The notes below the pieces were generated by a model. That model was not told the DNA's origin. It saw only the letters and a list, made by a program, of their open reading frames with translations, and did no database searches. Below are positions 51,571 through 59,363 of a stretch of 64,000 bases of DNA, in pieces (position 1 is the stretch's first letter; every line of letters starts with the position of its first letter). A program made the position numbers and the translations under genes. Source of the stretch: Fibrobacter sp. UWB5 (GTDB lineage: Bacteria > Fibrobacterota > Fibrobacteria > Fibrobacterales > Fibrobacteraceae); NCBI RefSeq assembly GCF_002210295.1, contig NZ_MWQH01000002.1, forward strand, positions 346,901-410,900, written 5' to 3'.

Positions 51571-53298
51571 ATGATGTTTGCAAAATTCATGATGCCTATG
51601 GCGTTGGTGTTGGCTGCGGGTTGTTATGCCGCGGATCAGGGAACAAAGGACGATCCGCTGACCATTGGGTCGGTGCAGGATCTGATGGAGTTCCGTAATG
51701 CCGTTTCGGATAGTGGCACTTACAAGGGCGTCAAGCTGAAGAACGCGGGCGAGGGCTTGCATTTCAAGCTGACTGCGGACTTGGACTTGAGTTCTGTTTG
51801 TGGTCGTGACGTGGGTAACTGGAAGGCAATCGGTCCGTTCGAAGGAAGTTTCGATGGAGATGGCCACAAGATTTCGAACTTGTATATCGATGATTCGCTG
51901 GGCTCGGTCAGGGATGCCGGTTTTATCGGTCCCGTGTTCAACAATGGCGACGATACCCTTTATTACAACAATGTGGTTTTCGAAAACGTCTACATCCGCC
52001 ATTCGGGGCTCATTGGTACTTTTGTAACGCAGGTGGTGACGGGTCAGGCCGTTGTGCGGAACAACTCGGTTGAACTGACTTTCGAAACGGTCGACAACGA
52101 TCAAGGGGCTCCTCAGTGGGGCGGCTTGATGGGTAACACCGTTGCGGAGTGGGTCGGCTTCTATGACAACAAGGTCAAGGGAACCATGAAGGTGGCGAAT
52201 CAGCACCAGGCCGCGGTTGGTGGCATTATTGGTATCCTCGTGGATCCGGGTGCTATCGAAGGGAACGTGAACGAAGCGAATATTTCTGTCGAGGGCGACG
52301 TATATACTAATGTGGGTGGCATTGTCGGAGAACTTCTTGCTCCGTGTACATTCAAGGGCAATGTGAACAAGGGTAATATGTCGGCGAATGTTCCTACGCA
52401 ATACGCCTTTGTGGGCGGCCTCGTTGGCGTGAATCCGTCGCTTATTTCCGAGAAGACTGTTGTCGGCAACTTTAATTATGGCAAGGTCGATGTTGCTGCG
52501 TCTTATGCGGCGGTGGGTGGACTTTTTGGCTATGTCTCCGGCAATACGAATACGACTCTTGACAGTTGCATTAACTACGGCGATGTCATTTATCACGGCG
52601 TAGATGTGCAGCAGATGGTGCAGGTGGGCGGCGTTGCCGGAATCTGGGAAGTGAAGCAGGCGAGCCGTGTCGAAAACAAGGGCAAGATTGTCGTTGAAAA
52701 CGCGAAGGGACCTTTCGTGGGCGGTATCGCGGGCTATGTACGTCCGGAAGCCAAGAGCGCTGATCTGTTCAAGGCGGTGAACGAGGGCGATATCGAAATC
52801 AAGACTTCTGCGGATTCTGTCAATGGCTGGGTCTCGGGCCTTGTGGGTAGTACCGACCAGATTGAATACCTGCGTTTGGACAGCTGCGTAAACAAGGGCG
52901 ACGTCTTGTTGCCGGAAGGCGCAAAGCCGAACATCCTTTTCTCGAAACCGCTTGCATCGACTTATAACAGCGATGTGAAGCTCATGGCCTCGACCAGCGT
53001 AAACGAAGGAAATGTGCCCGACATTGAACCCCGTATGGCTTTGGTGGCGCCGCGCCGTGCTGCCTTTGCCGTCCGTACAAGGAAAAAGGGGACGGGTAGT
53101 CTTTTGTTGGAGGTGACGGGGCTTACGCCTATGGAACTGGGCAGGGCCCGCGTCCAGGTACTTTCGCTGGATGGCCGCCGTTTGCCGGCTTCTGTGAAGC
53201 GTTCGGGGAATGTGTTTGAACTGGGCGTCCCTGCGGGGCAAAAGGTGGTTGTCCGCCTGTATTCGCCAAACGGAAACAAGACCCTGATTGTCCGATAA
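51571..53298 (+). CDS. Secreted GLUG-like repeat protein with C-terminal sorting-like domain
   Basis: 575 residues. A signal peptide is followed by a beta-helical region with repeated G-G-[IL]-x-G modules (VGGIIGIL, VGGIVGEL, VGGLVGV, VGGLFGYV, VGGVAGI, VGGIAGYV), similar to GLUG motifs of surface and adhesion proteins. Each module is followed by N-x-G-x-[IV] strands. The C-terminal 90 residues (ARVQVLSLDGRRLP ... VVVRLYSPNGNKTLIV) resemble a type IX secretion sorting domain. AGAGGAG lies before the ATG and a TATATTTA box 30 nt upstream. Two adjacent ATGs leave the start uncertain by one codon. Confidence 0.8.
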   Translation: MMFAKFMMPMALVLAAGCYAADQGTKDDPLTIGSVQDLMEFRNAVSDSGTYKGVKLKNAGEGLHFKLTADLDLSSVCGRDVGNWKAIGPFEGSFDGDGHKISNLYIDDSLGSVRDAGFIGPVFNNGDDTLYYNNVVFENVYIRHSGLIGTFVTQVVTGQAVVRNNSVELTFETVDNDQGAPQWGGLMGNTVAEWVGFYDNKVKGTMKVANQHQAAVGGIIGILVDPGAIEGNVNEANISVEGDVYTNVGGIVGELLAPCTFKGNVNKGNMSANVPTQYAFVGGLVGVNPSLISEKTVVGNFNYGKVDVAASYAAVGGLFGYVSGNTNTTLDSCINYGDVIYHGVDVQQMVQVGGVAGIWEVKQASRVENKGKIVVENAKGPFVGGIAGYVRPEAKSADLFKAVNEGDIEIKTSADSVNGWVSGLVGSTDQIEYLRLDSCVNKGDVLLPEGAKPNILFSKPLASTYNSDVKLMASTSVNEGNVPDIEPRMALVAPRRAAFAVRTRKKGTGSLLLEVTGLTPMELGRARVQVLSLDGRRLPASVKRSGNVFELGVPAGQKVVVRLYSPNGNKTLIVR

Positions 53299-53306
53299 CT
53301 ATTGAC

Positions 53307-53314
53307 TATATTTT
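53307..53314 (+). promoter_or_regulatory. TATATTTT box, deaminase
   Basis: 5 nt before the ATG at 53320; the gap AAGGT is too close to act as a normal ribosome-binding site. Confidence 0.55.
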
Positions 53315-53319
53315 AAGGT

Positions 53320-53880
53320 ATGAATAAATCAGAATCTCGCAGCAAGCTTCGTGACGAAGTCTATACCCAGATGATGTGCGCGCAGGCGCGCCTCAGTAAA
53401 GATCAGAATACCCAGATGGGTGCCGTGCTTGTGTCGGCCGACGGTCGTGTAATCAGTACCGGCTACAACGGCGCTCCGGCTGGCTTTGATGACGAGACGG
53501 TGCCGTACACCCGCGAAAAGCAGTTGCTGGCTTACGATTTGTTGGATGCCGATTCGGGCGAGCTGTTGAGCCACCACGAGTTCGAGGCGAACAAGTACCC
53601 GTTCATGGTACATGCCGAAATCAACGCGCTGCACTATGCCCGCGGCAAGGTTCCTCCGGGATCCAAACTCTACGTGATCGGTTTCCCGTGTGAACGTTGC
53701 GCCCTGGACGTGAGCCTTTCGGGCGTTGCCGAAGTGTTCGTGACCAAGGACGATTACGACCCGAAGTCTACGCTGAACAACAGCCGCGACACGGCTTACT
53801 ACATGTTTGCGCAGGCGGGAATTATCGTGACTCTGTGTGGCAAGCGCATTCGTCCGGTGGTTTCGAAGCCGAAAAAGTAG
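53320..53880 (+). CDS. Deoxycytidylate deaminase-like zinc deaminase
   Basis: 186 residues. The zinc-deaminase motifs are present: HAEINAL with the catalytic Glu, and PCERCALDVS with the two Cys ligands. The N-terminal GAVLVSADGRVISTGYNGAPAG is split between substrate loops and matches dCMP deaminases (ComEB-like), which supply dUMP for thymidylate. Other cytidine-type substrates are possible. The ATG lies 5 nt after TATATTTT. A hairpin with a long U-tract lies 80 nt downstream. Confidence 0.88.
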   Translation: MNKSESRSKLRDEVYTQMMCAQARLSKDQNTQMGAVLVSADGRVISTGYNGAPAGFDDETVPYTREKQLLAYDLLDADSGELLSHHEFEANKYPFMVHAEINALHYARGKVPPGSKLYVIGFPCERCALDVSLSGVAEVFVTKDDYDPKSTLNNSRDTAYYMFAQAGIIVTLCGKRIRPVVSKPKK

Positions 53881-53960
53881 TTTTTATCACACACCGAAAA
53901 GTGTGGACATAAATTTTTGCTTAAATGTAGACTTTTTGGCGAAATATTTATTATATTGAT

Positions 53961-53991
53961 AACCGGGAGTAATTTGCGCTCGGTTTTTTTT
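53961..53991 (+). terminator. U-tract hairpin before the TIGR02147 gene
   Basis: Stem 53961-53969 with 53977-53985 (one wobble, one mismatch) followed by eight T, ending 13 nt before the start at 54005. A TATATTGA sequence stands directly before it (53952-53959). Either the terminator of the deaminase gene or an attenuator of the regulator. Confidence 0.65.
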
Positions 53992-54004
53992 ATGGATTTT
54001 TAAT

Positions 54005-54949
54005 ATGGTGAATCTTTTTGAATACTTGAACTACCGCGAATTCTTGCGTGACGCCTATGAAGAGCGCCATAAGGGTGACTGGCGTTTTAGTCATCGCTAT
54101 ATTGCCGACCGTGCCGGGTTCGATGCGTCGATGTTCAACAAGATTCTGCAGGGCAAGCGCAACTTGACCAGCCGTCTGGTTTCGGTGTTTGCCGATATCT
54201 TTTGCAATGATGACCGCGAAAAGGCCTACTTTGCCGACATGGTGGCGTTCAACCAGGCGAAGAACCATTCCGAAAGCCGTCAATACCTGGAAAAGCTGGT
54301 GGCCACCAAGGAATGCAAGGTCGAAAATGTGGCCAAGGACCAGTTCGAATACTTTGACCACTGGTACCATGCGGTGATTCGCGAACTGGTAACTTTTTAC
54401 CCGTATGTGGGCGATGACGCGGCACTCGGCTTGATGGTGCGTCCGCCGATTACGGCCTCGCAGGTTAAGTCTTCGATTGCGTTGCTGGAACGCCTCTCGA
54501 TGATCAAGAAGAATGAGACAACAGGATTTTACGAACAGACGCAGGGCCTGATTTCGAGCGGTTCGGAGTCGTTCAGTACGGCGGTCAACTCTTACATCCA
54601 GCAGAACTTGAATGTGGCCCAAGACGCCCTAGACCGTTTTGAACGCGGCGAACGCAATTTGTCGACGCTGGCCTTTGCTTGCGACGAGCCGACTTACAAG
54701 GAATTGGTCGAGATGGTGCGCCGCTTTAGGCGCGAAGTCTTGGCGAAGGTGGGACAGTGCGCAAAGCCCAATCGGGTATTCCAGCTCGGCATGCAGCTGT
54801 TTCCGCTTTCGGACCCGTATCCGCCTCCGCAGCGCCGCGGGCGCAAGCGCCGTATTCGCGGTATGGAAATGACGAACGGCGACGAATTAGAAGTTGCCGG
54901 TGATGATATCGCCGGTGAAAATGCCGAAGGGGGTGCGGACAAAGCTTAA
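54005..54949 (+). CDS. TIGR02147-family regulator
   Basis: 314 residues. The N-terminus LFEYLNYREFLRDAYEERH, the HTH-like FSHRYIADRAGFDASMFNKILQGKRNL and the later LNVAQDALDRF are the pattern of TIGR02147, a paralogous family named from Fibrobacter succinogenes and presumed to be transcriptional regulators. The basic stretch PPPQRRGRKRRIRG near 280 may bind nucleic acid. It overlaps the pectate lyase gene by 29 bp and may control it. A U-tract hairpin lies immediately upstream of the start. Confidence 0.85.
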   Translation: MVNLFEYLNYREFLRDAYEERHKGDWRFSHRYIADRAGFDASMFNKILQGKRNLTSRLVSVFADIFCNDDREKAYFADMVAFNQAKNHSESRQYLEKLVATKECKVENVAKDQFEYFDHWYHAVIRELVTFYPYVGDDAALGLMVRPPITASQVKSSIALLERLSMIKKNETTGFYEQTQGLISSGSESFSTAVNSYIQQNLNVAQDALDRFERGERNLSTLAFACDEPTYKELVEMVRRFRREVLAKVGQCAKPNRVFQLGMQLFPLSDPYPPPQRRGRKRRIRGMEMTNGDELEVAGDDIAGENAEGGADKA

Positions 54950-56630
54950 GAGAAAATCTTTATATGCAGTTCTAGCTCCCGTGGTGGCGGGAATGCTTTG
55001 CAGTAGCTTTGTGGGCTGCTCTGAACGTCGCGATGTCGCGGGCGGTACCGAAGCCGAATCGACGATCGCGTTGCAGATTCAGTTGGCAAGCGGTAAGCCA
55101 GCCGCTTATAGCCGTGTGCGTGCGCTCCCGGAAGGTTTTTTACCCGAAGGCAACCGCGTGGTGCCTTGGCTCGAAACGAATGATTCGGGTTTTGTCAAGA
55201 TTCCGATGGAACCGGGTTCTTACACGGTGGAGGCTCGCCATGTCGATGGAACAGTGGCAACAGGCGCTATCCGCAGCGTAGACTTGGAGAAAAAGTCGGC
55301 CGCTAGAATCGATACGGTCAAGCTCGGCGAACTTTCTTCGATCGAAGGCTACGTGATGCTCGGTGATTCGATGCCGGTGGTCCGTATTGCGGGCCTTGAC
55401 CGCTACGTGATTCCGGACAGCACGGGGCACTTTGTGATTGACTCGCTCCCGGTGGGCGATTTTGACGTGCAAATCGGCGACCCGCAAGAGGTTTATTCGG
55501 CCAAGGTGCAGTCGACGACGGGCGATACCTTGTATGTAGACTGCTCTGATTCCACTTCAAGCATTAATGTGGTCAAGCCTAAGGAAACGGCAGCAAGTGA
55601 ATATCCCGATGCCGACTGGAACGAACACGATGCCTTGATTAAGTTGGCCGACGGCTATGCTGTAGGCGTACTCGGTGCTGCGGGCGTTACCGATTCTGCG
55701 GGCAATATCAGCAAGCAGAAGGGCGAAGTCTGTATTGTGACCACAACCGAAGACTACATTATTGTCGAAGACACGACCAGTACGGATTCGGCGTCAACGA
55801 CGGCGGTGATTGCACCGGGGTCGCTCCGTGAATGTGCCTATAAAGAAGGCCCGGTATGGGTGCTTTTCGAAAAAGACGGCACTTATAACCTGCAGGCTCC
55901 GCTCCGTTTGAAGTCCGACAAGACATTCGATGGCCGCGGTCGCGATATCCGCATTTCGGGCATGGGTGTGCTTACAGATGCTTCAAGCAACTTGATCTTT
56001 GAAAATCTGACCTTTACGGCGCCGTCTATTACAGCGCAAGATACGACCTCTCGCCGCGCCCTTTCAATCCATAACCGTACGCATCATGTGTGGGTGGACC
56101 ATTGCACCTTCGAGGAATACCCGCTGGTGGAATTCGATGTGAAGCGCTGCTCGCATAATGTCACGATTTCTTGGTCTCGTTTTGAAAATGCTCAGACGGG
56201 AGTGCTGTTCGGACTTGCCGGCGATATCATTATGGATACTGCCCAAAGCCTGACAATGCATCACAATTACTTCGAGGGGCTCTCTCGCGACGGAATTCTT
56301 GCTCATGGAGGCAAACTTCATGCCTACAACAACTTCTTCTACTCTTTAGATTTGTCGGGCGTGGTATGTTCAGATTCCGCTACCTGCCTGATAGAAAAGA
56401 ACATCTTCAATAACGAAATGCCCGTGACGCTATACCGCTGGTATTACGATGACGGTGCTCCGGTGGATTCTACGGTGGGCTTTGCCGACATGGAATCCAA
56501 CTGGCATACCGCCGGCGGCGAAGATTTCATTACCGATGCTCGCGGCTACAAGCCCGACTACAAGTATACGGCTGATTCCGCCGATGCAGAGCTTGCTTTA
56601 AGAGTCAAGAAGCAAAGCGGAGCCCAGTAA
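54921..56630 (+). CDS. Pectate lyase-like lipoprotein (PL1 type)
   Basis: 569 residues. Lipobox FVGC-S near residue 32; beta-sandwich linker domains to about 225; PL1-like parallel beta-helix after that. PL1 phrases: HHVWVDHCTFEEY, VKRCSHNVTISWSRFENA, and HHNYFEGLSRDGI with GKLHAYNNFF. Compared with Dickeya PelC, the catalytic Arg (Arg218) aligns with Arg in LSRDG, while Arg223 is replaced by His. Calcium-ligand Asp residues appear kept. The start is uncertain: ATG 54921 is chosen, with an upstream ATG at 54903 and TTG at 54894 possible. It should release oligogalacturonides from pectin, complementing the GH53 galactanase. Confidence 0.83.
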   Translation: MPKGVRTKLKRKSLYAVLAPVVAGMLCSSFVGCSERRDVAGGTEAESTIALQIQLASGKPAAYSRVRALPEGFLPEGNRVVPWLETNDSGFVKIPMEPGSYTVEARHVDGTVATGAIRSVDLEKKSAARIDTVKLGELSSIEGYVMLGDSMPVVRIAGLDRYVIPDSTGHFVIDSLPVGDFDVQIGDPQEVYSAKVQSTTGDTLYVDCSDSTSSINVVKPKETAASEYPDADWNEHDALIKLADGYAVGVLGAAGVTDSAGNISKQKGEVCIVTTTEDYIIVEDTTSTDSASTTAVIAPGSLRECAYKEGPVWVLFEKDGTYNLQAPLRLKSDKTFDGRGRDIRISGMGVLTDASSNLIFENLTFTAPSITAQDTTSRRALSIHNRTHHVWVDHCTFEEYPLVEFDVKRCSHNVTISWSRFENAQTGVLFGLAGDIIMDTAQSLTMHHNYFEGLSRDGILAHGGKLHAYNNFFYSLDLSGVVCSDSATCLIEKNIFNNEMPVTLYRWYYDDGAPVDSTVGFADMESNWHTAGGEDFITDARGYKPDYKYTADSADAELALRVKKQSGAQ

Positions 56631-56648
56631 TTTTCTACTTTAGCGGTC

Positions 56649-56966
56649 ATGAAAGAAAAACTCCCGGCTTTCCTGTTCATGCTTGCAATCCCGCTGTCGA
56701 TTGTCCTCTACCTGAAGGTAGAGGCTGCTTCGGGGTCCGAAATGGTGGCGCTGCTTTCGGCGGTGGCCTGCTACTTGGTCGTTTTCTTCTTGCTCGCGCT
56801 GTTCTTCAATTCCCGCGCGAAAGATGCCGACGGCAAGGCGGTTTCGGCCTTGGATAACTTGTTTGCAGAAAAGAAGACAAAGGCCGAACTTGCCCGCGAA
56901 CAAATCTTGCGCAAGCAAAAGGAACTGGAAGCTCAAAAAGCCTCCGAAAACAAACCGAATTCCTAA
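56649..56966 (+). CDS. Small membrane protein with C-terminal coiled coil
   Basis: 105 residues. Two membrane helices (about 6-24 and 33-53) are followed by a charged helix with heptads (AEKKTKAELAREQILRKQ). No family recognised. It begins 18 nt after the pectate lyase stop, so it may be the last gene of that unit. Confidence 0.65.
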   Translation: MKEKLPAFLFMLAIPLSIVLYLKVEAASGSEMVALLSAVACYLVVFFLLALFFNSRAKDADGKAVSALDNLFAEKKTKAELAREQILRKQKELEAQKASENKPNS

Positions 56967-57000
56967 TCGGCTCTTTGCAGACAAAATTATCTCCTTTAGC

Positions 57001-57008
57001 TATATTTG
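57001..57008 (+). promoter_or_regulatory. TATATTTG box, esterase
   Basis: Exact TAnnTTTG; 17 nt before the ATG, with TAAGGAG in the leader. Confidence 0.55.
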
Positions 57009-57025
57009 CGCCGTAAGGAGATTAT

Positions 57026-58363
57026 ATGAAGAAAATTGCCCTTTTCTTGGCTTGCGCGGTCGCCTTTGCCGGCGCCGCTGAACGTTACAAAGACCGCATG
57101 TTTGATGTCTCTGTCAAGAAAGATGTCACCTATGCTTCTAACGTTAAACACCTCAAGACACTCAATTCCATCTCGGCGGCGATTATTACGTATGCCGCTT
57201 TGAACGATGGCATGCCTGTCTACCTGTTTGATAACGAGACTGACCTTAAGGAAGTCAGTTTGAAGATGGATATTTACCAGCCGAAAAACGATACTGAAAA
57301 GAAACGCCCGGCTGTTTTGGTGATGCATGGCGGTGCCTTTGCGGCAGGCTCCAAGAACGATTATGACCAGCACACGGTGACTTATTGCGACTCTCTGGCT
57401 GCTCGTGGTTTTGTGACTGCGGCGGTGGAGTATCGCCTGGGGATTACGGCTGTCATCAAGGACAAGGCCCTCACCATCGATAGCCTCGATTTTTCGAGAA
57501 CTGTGTACCGCGGAATCCAGGACGTCCGTGCCGCTGTCCGTTACTTTAGGGCAAACGCCGACGAACTGGGCATTGACCCGAATCGCATTTACCTGATTGG
57601 CAATAGCGCAGGCGCAATCCTTTCGCTCGAAAACATTTACATGGACAAGGAATCCGAAATTCCGCCGGCAGCAAAGAATGCTCCGGATTTGGGCGGACTC
57701 GATGCTTATGGTGTGCAGGGCTATGGTTCTCAGGCGAATGCCGTGGCGGCCTTGTGGGGCGCTGTGCATGATCCGAAAATTATCGAAGACGTGAAAAAGC
57801 CGGTTCTCTTGGTTCATGGTAAAGCCGACAGTACGGTCGTCTGGAAGACAGGACGCCCGCTGGGTAACATTGCCGCCGTTCTTGAAAACTTGATGCCTTC
57901 TATGGCTGCATCGGTGGGTGCGATGGCGTTCCATGTGGCGACCCCGACTCTTTACGGTAGTTATGTGATTGACTCGGTGCTTACGGCAAACAATGTGGAA
58001 CATGACACCTACTTTGTCGAAGGCCAGCCGCATGAATTTTATGATTACGAAGATTACGATGTGAAGGTGCAAAAGAAGGTCTTTGATTTCCTTTATGACT
58101 TGACGCAGAAGCCTGCTAGCGCCGATCGTATTGTGGTGGCTTTGGTTAAGCCGTCTGCACTTCGCATGGGTGAAAACAACATGAGCTTTACGGTGTCGAA
58201 GGGAAACAACCTCGCTTACGCAGTGACGGATCTGCGCGGCCGTATCGTCAAGAACGGTGCAGTCTCTGCCGGTGAAACGGTTGATTTGAGCGACCTTGAT
58301 CGCGGCGTGTACGTGCTCCGCGTCAAGGGTGAACGCCCCGTCCGTTTTGGCCTTTCCCGCTAA
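57026..58363 (+). CDS. Secreted alpha/beta-hydrolase (esterase) with C-terminal sorting-like domain
   Basis: 445 residues. A signal peptide is followed by an esterase of the BD-FAE/hormone-sensitive-lipase-like type: oxyanion motif VMHGGAFAAG, Asp-containing VEYRLG region, nucleophile GNSAGA near 193, LVHGKADSTV and a His in EGQPHEF. The C-terminus (LAYAVTDLRGRIVKNG ... LDRGVYVLRV) resembles type IX sorting domains. It likely removes acetyl or feruloyl groups from plant polysaccharides, but the substrate is not readable. A TATATTTG box and TAAGGAG precede the start; a strong terminator follows. Confidence 0.83.
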   Translation: MKKIALFLACAVAFAGAAERYKDRMFDVSVKKDVTYASNVKHLKTLNSISAAIITYAALNDGMPVYLFDNETDLKEVSLKMDIYQPKNDTEKKRPAVLVMHGGAFAAGSKNDYDQHTVTYCDSLAARGFVTAAVEYRLGITAVIKDKALTIDSLDFSRTVYRGIQDVRAAVRYFRANADELGIDPNRIYLIGNSAGAILSLENIYMDKESEIPPAAKNAPDLGGLDAYGVQGYGSQANAVAALWGAVHDPKIIEDVKKPVLLVHGKADSTVVWKTGRPLGNIAAVLENLMPSMAASVGAMAFHVATPTLYGSYVIDSVLTANNVEHDTYFVEGQPHEFYDYEDYDVKVQKKVFDFLYDLTQKPASADRIVVALVKPSALRMGENNMSFTVSKGNNLAYAVTDLRGRIVKNGAVSAGETVDLSDLDRGVYVLRVKGERPVRFGLSR

Positions 58364-58391
58364 AAAACGCCAAATTCTAAACTTTCTAAAG

Positions 58392-58418
58392 CGCCCTTTC
58401 ATTTCGGAGGGCGTTTTT
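58392..58418 (+). terminator. Esterase terminator
   Basis: 6-bp stem CGCCCT/AGGGCG, then five T; the rnpB promoter box begins 2 nt later. Confidence 0.85.
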
Positions 58419-58419
58419 C

Positions 58420-58427
58420 TATATTTG
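58420..58427 (+). promoter_or_regulatory. TATATTTG box, rnpB
   Basis: Exact TAnnTTTG immediately 5' of the RNase P RNA. As rnpB is not translated, this anchors the box as a promoter element rather than a translation signal. Confidence 0.7.
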
Positions 58428-58797
58428 GGGTGGGGTGGCGGATGGCCGCCGGCGCAAGCTGGAGGAAAGTCCGGGCACCACAGGGCAGGATGCTGGATAA
58501 CGTCCAGGCGTGGAAACACGACAGAAAGTGCAACAGAAAGTAAACCGCCGGCCGCAAGGCAGGTAAGGGTGAAATGGCGAGGTAAGAGCTCACCGCGCTC
58601 CTGGTGACAGGAGTGGCACGGTAAACCTCATCCGGTGCAAGACCAAGCAGAATTCCGTTCACGCAAGTGAACCTGGGGTGGCCCGCACCAGCTGGAATTC
58701 GGGTAGGTTGCTTGAGGCGGTCGGTAACGATTCGTCCAGAGAGATGGTCATCGCCTTCGCAAGAAGGTACAAAACCCGGCTTACAACTGCCCCTATT
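58427..58797 (+). ncRNA. rnpB: RNase P RNA, bacterial type A
   Basis: Catalytic RNA of RNase P, which trims 5' leaders of pre-tRNAs. Conserved regions in order: GGAGGAAAGTCCGGGC near 58461, AGAAAGTGCAACAGAAAG, GGTAAGGGTGAAATGGCG, GGTAAGAGCTCACCGC, and near the 3' end AGAGAGATGG ... ACAAAACCCGGCTTAC. Helix P1 can form between GGGGTGG at the 5' end and CTGCCCC at 58787-58793; the 5' arm occurs twice in tandem, so the exact 5' end is uncertain. A TATATTTG box directly precedes it and overlaps the end of the upstream terminator. Confidence 0.97.
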
Positions 58798-58798
58798 T

Positions 58799-58827
58799 GA
58801 AGGCTTCCGCTAACAGCGGAAGCCTTC
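58799..58827 (+). terminator. Hairpin after rnpB
   Basis: Perfect 12-bp stem GAAGGCTTCCGC/GCGGAAGCCTTC with a 5-nt loop, no U-tract. A degenerate copy of its second half occurs at about 58882-58905. Confidence 0.6.
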
Positions 58828-58912
58828 TCCAACTAGGGCGGGCTTCGCCCTCCCTAATACCCTCCTTTCCCTTCGCGGGCAACCGCTAACAGCAGAGGCC
58901 TTCTCCTTTTAC

Positions 58913-58972
58913 AGACCGCTCGGCTTTATTACAAATATGAAAATGTGATATCGCCTCGCTCTCGCACTCACG
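58913..58972 (+). repeat. 60-bp dispersed repeat, copy A
   Basis: Begins AGACCGCTCGGCT and ends CGCCTCGCTCTCGC plus a few bases. The whole stretch matches copy B at 63834-63892 in reverse orientation. Confidence 0.7.
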
Positions 58973-59048
58973 CCTTGTTTATACAAGGCGCTTGTTGCTC
59001 ACGGAATAATTTTATCTTATATTTACTTTATAACGTACGGGAAATATT

Positions 59049-59354
59049 TTGAATAAAGACAAAATAAACAAGTTGATTTTACGCATCGGTGTGGTGATCG
59101 GTGTGATTGCTGTACTCATGGGGATTGCCCTTACGGTTGCCGTCTGGAACGAGGGCTATTACGTGGGCGCCATGATGATGATCGTGACGGGTGCAATCAG
59201 TATTTTTCTTGGAATGAAGGAATTGCTGCAACCGAGCGACCATGTCTTCCACTGGTTGCCGCTGTTCTATAAGATTGTGCGACGTTCCTTTTTCTTCTTG
59301 AACGTGGTCTTGATTGGGCTTGTCATTCTGACGGTTGCCCCGATGCTTGAATAA
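59049..59354 (+). CDS. Small membrane protein of unknown function
   Basis: 101 residues with three hydrophobic helices (about 10-33, 38-56 and 78-98) and short charged ends. No family recognised. The start appears to be TTG (codon 2 Asn), 24 nt after a TATATTTA box; no ATG fits the frame. It converges with recG, with 9 nt between the stops. Confidence 0.6.
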   Translation: MNKDKINKLILRIGVVIGVIAVLMGIALTVAVWNEGYYVGAMMMIVTGAISIFLGMKELLQPSDHVFHWLPLFYKIVRRSFFFLNVVLIGLVILTVAPMLE

Positions 59355-59363
59355 TTTGTGCGG

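Noticed and set aside
51538..53241. 567-codon frame on the minus strand opposite the GLUG-like gene
   Set aside because: Arg/His-rich translation without signal or domain; the plus frame has a signal peptide, ribosome-binding site and repeat motifs.
53888..53905. CACAC/GTGTG hairpin after the deaminase as its terminator
   Set aside because: Only 5 bp with an 8-nt loop and a weak tail; the stronger U-tract hairpin is at 53961-53991.
56996..58519. 507-codon frame on the minus strand opposite the esterase, running into rnpB
   Set aside because: It overlaps a structural RNA gene and a clear esterase; shadow.
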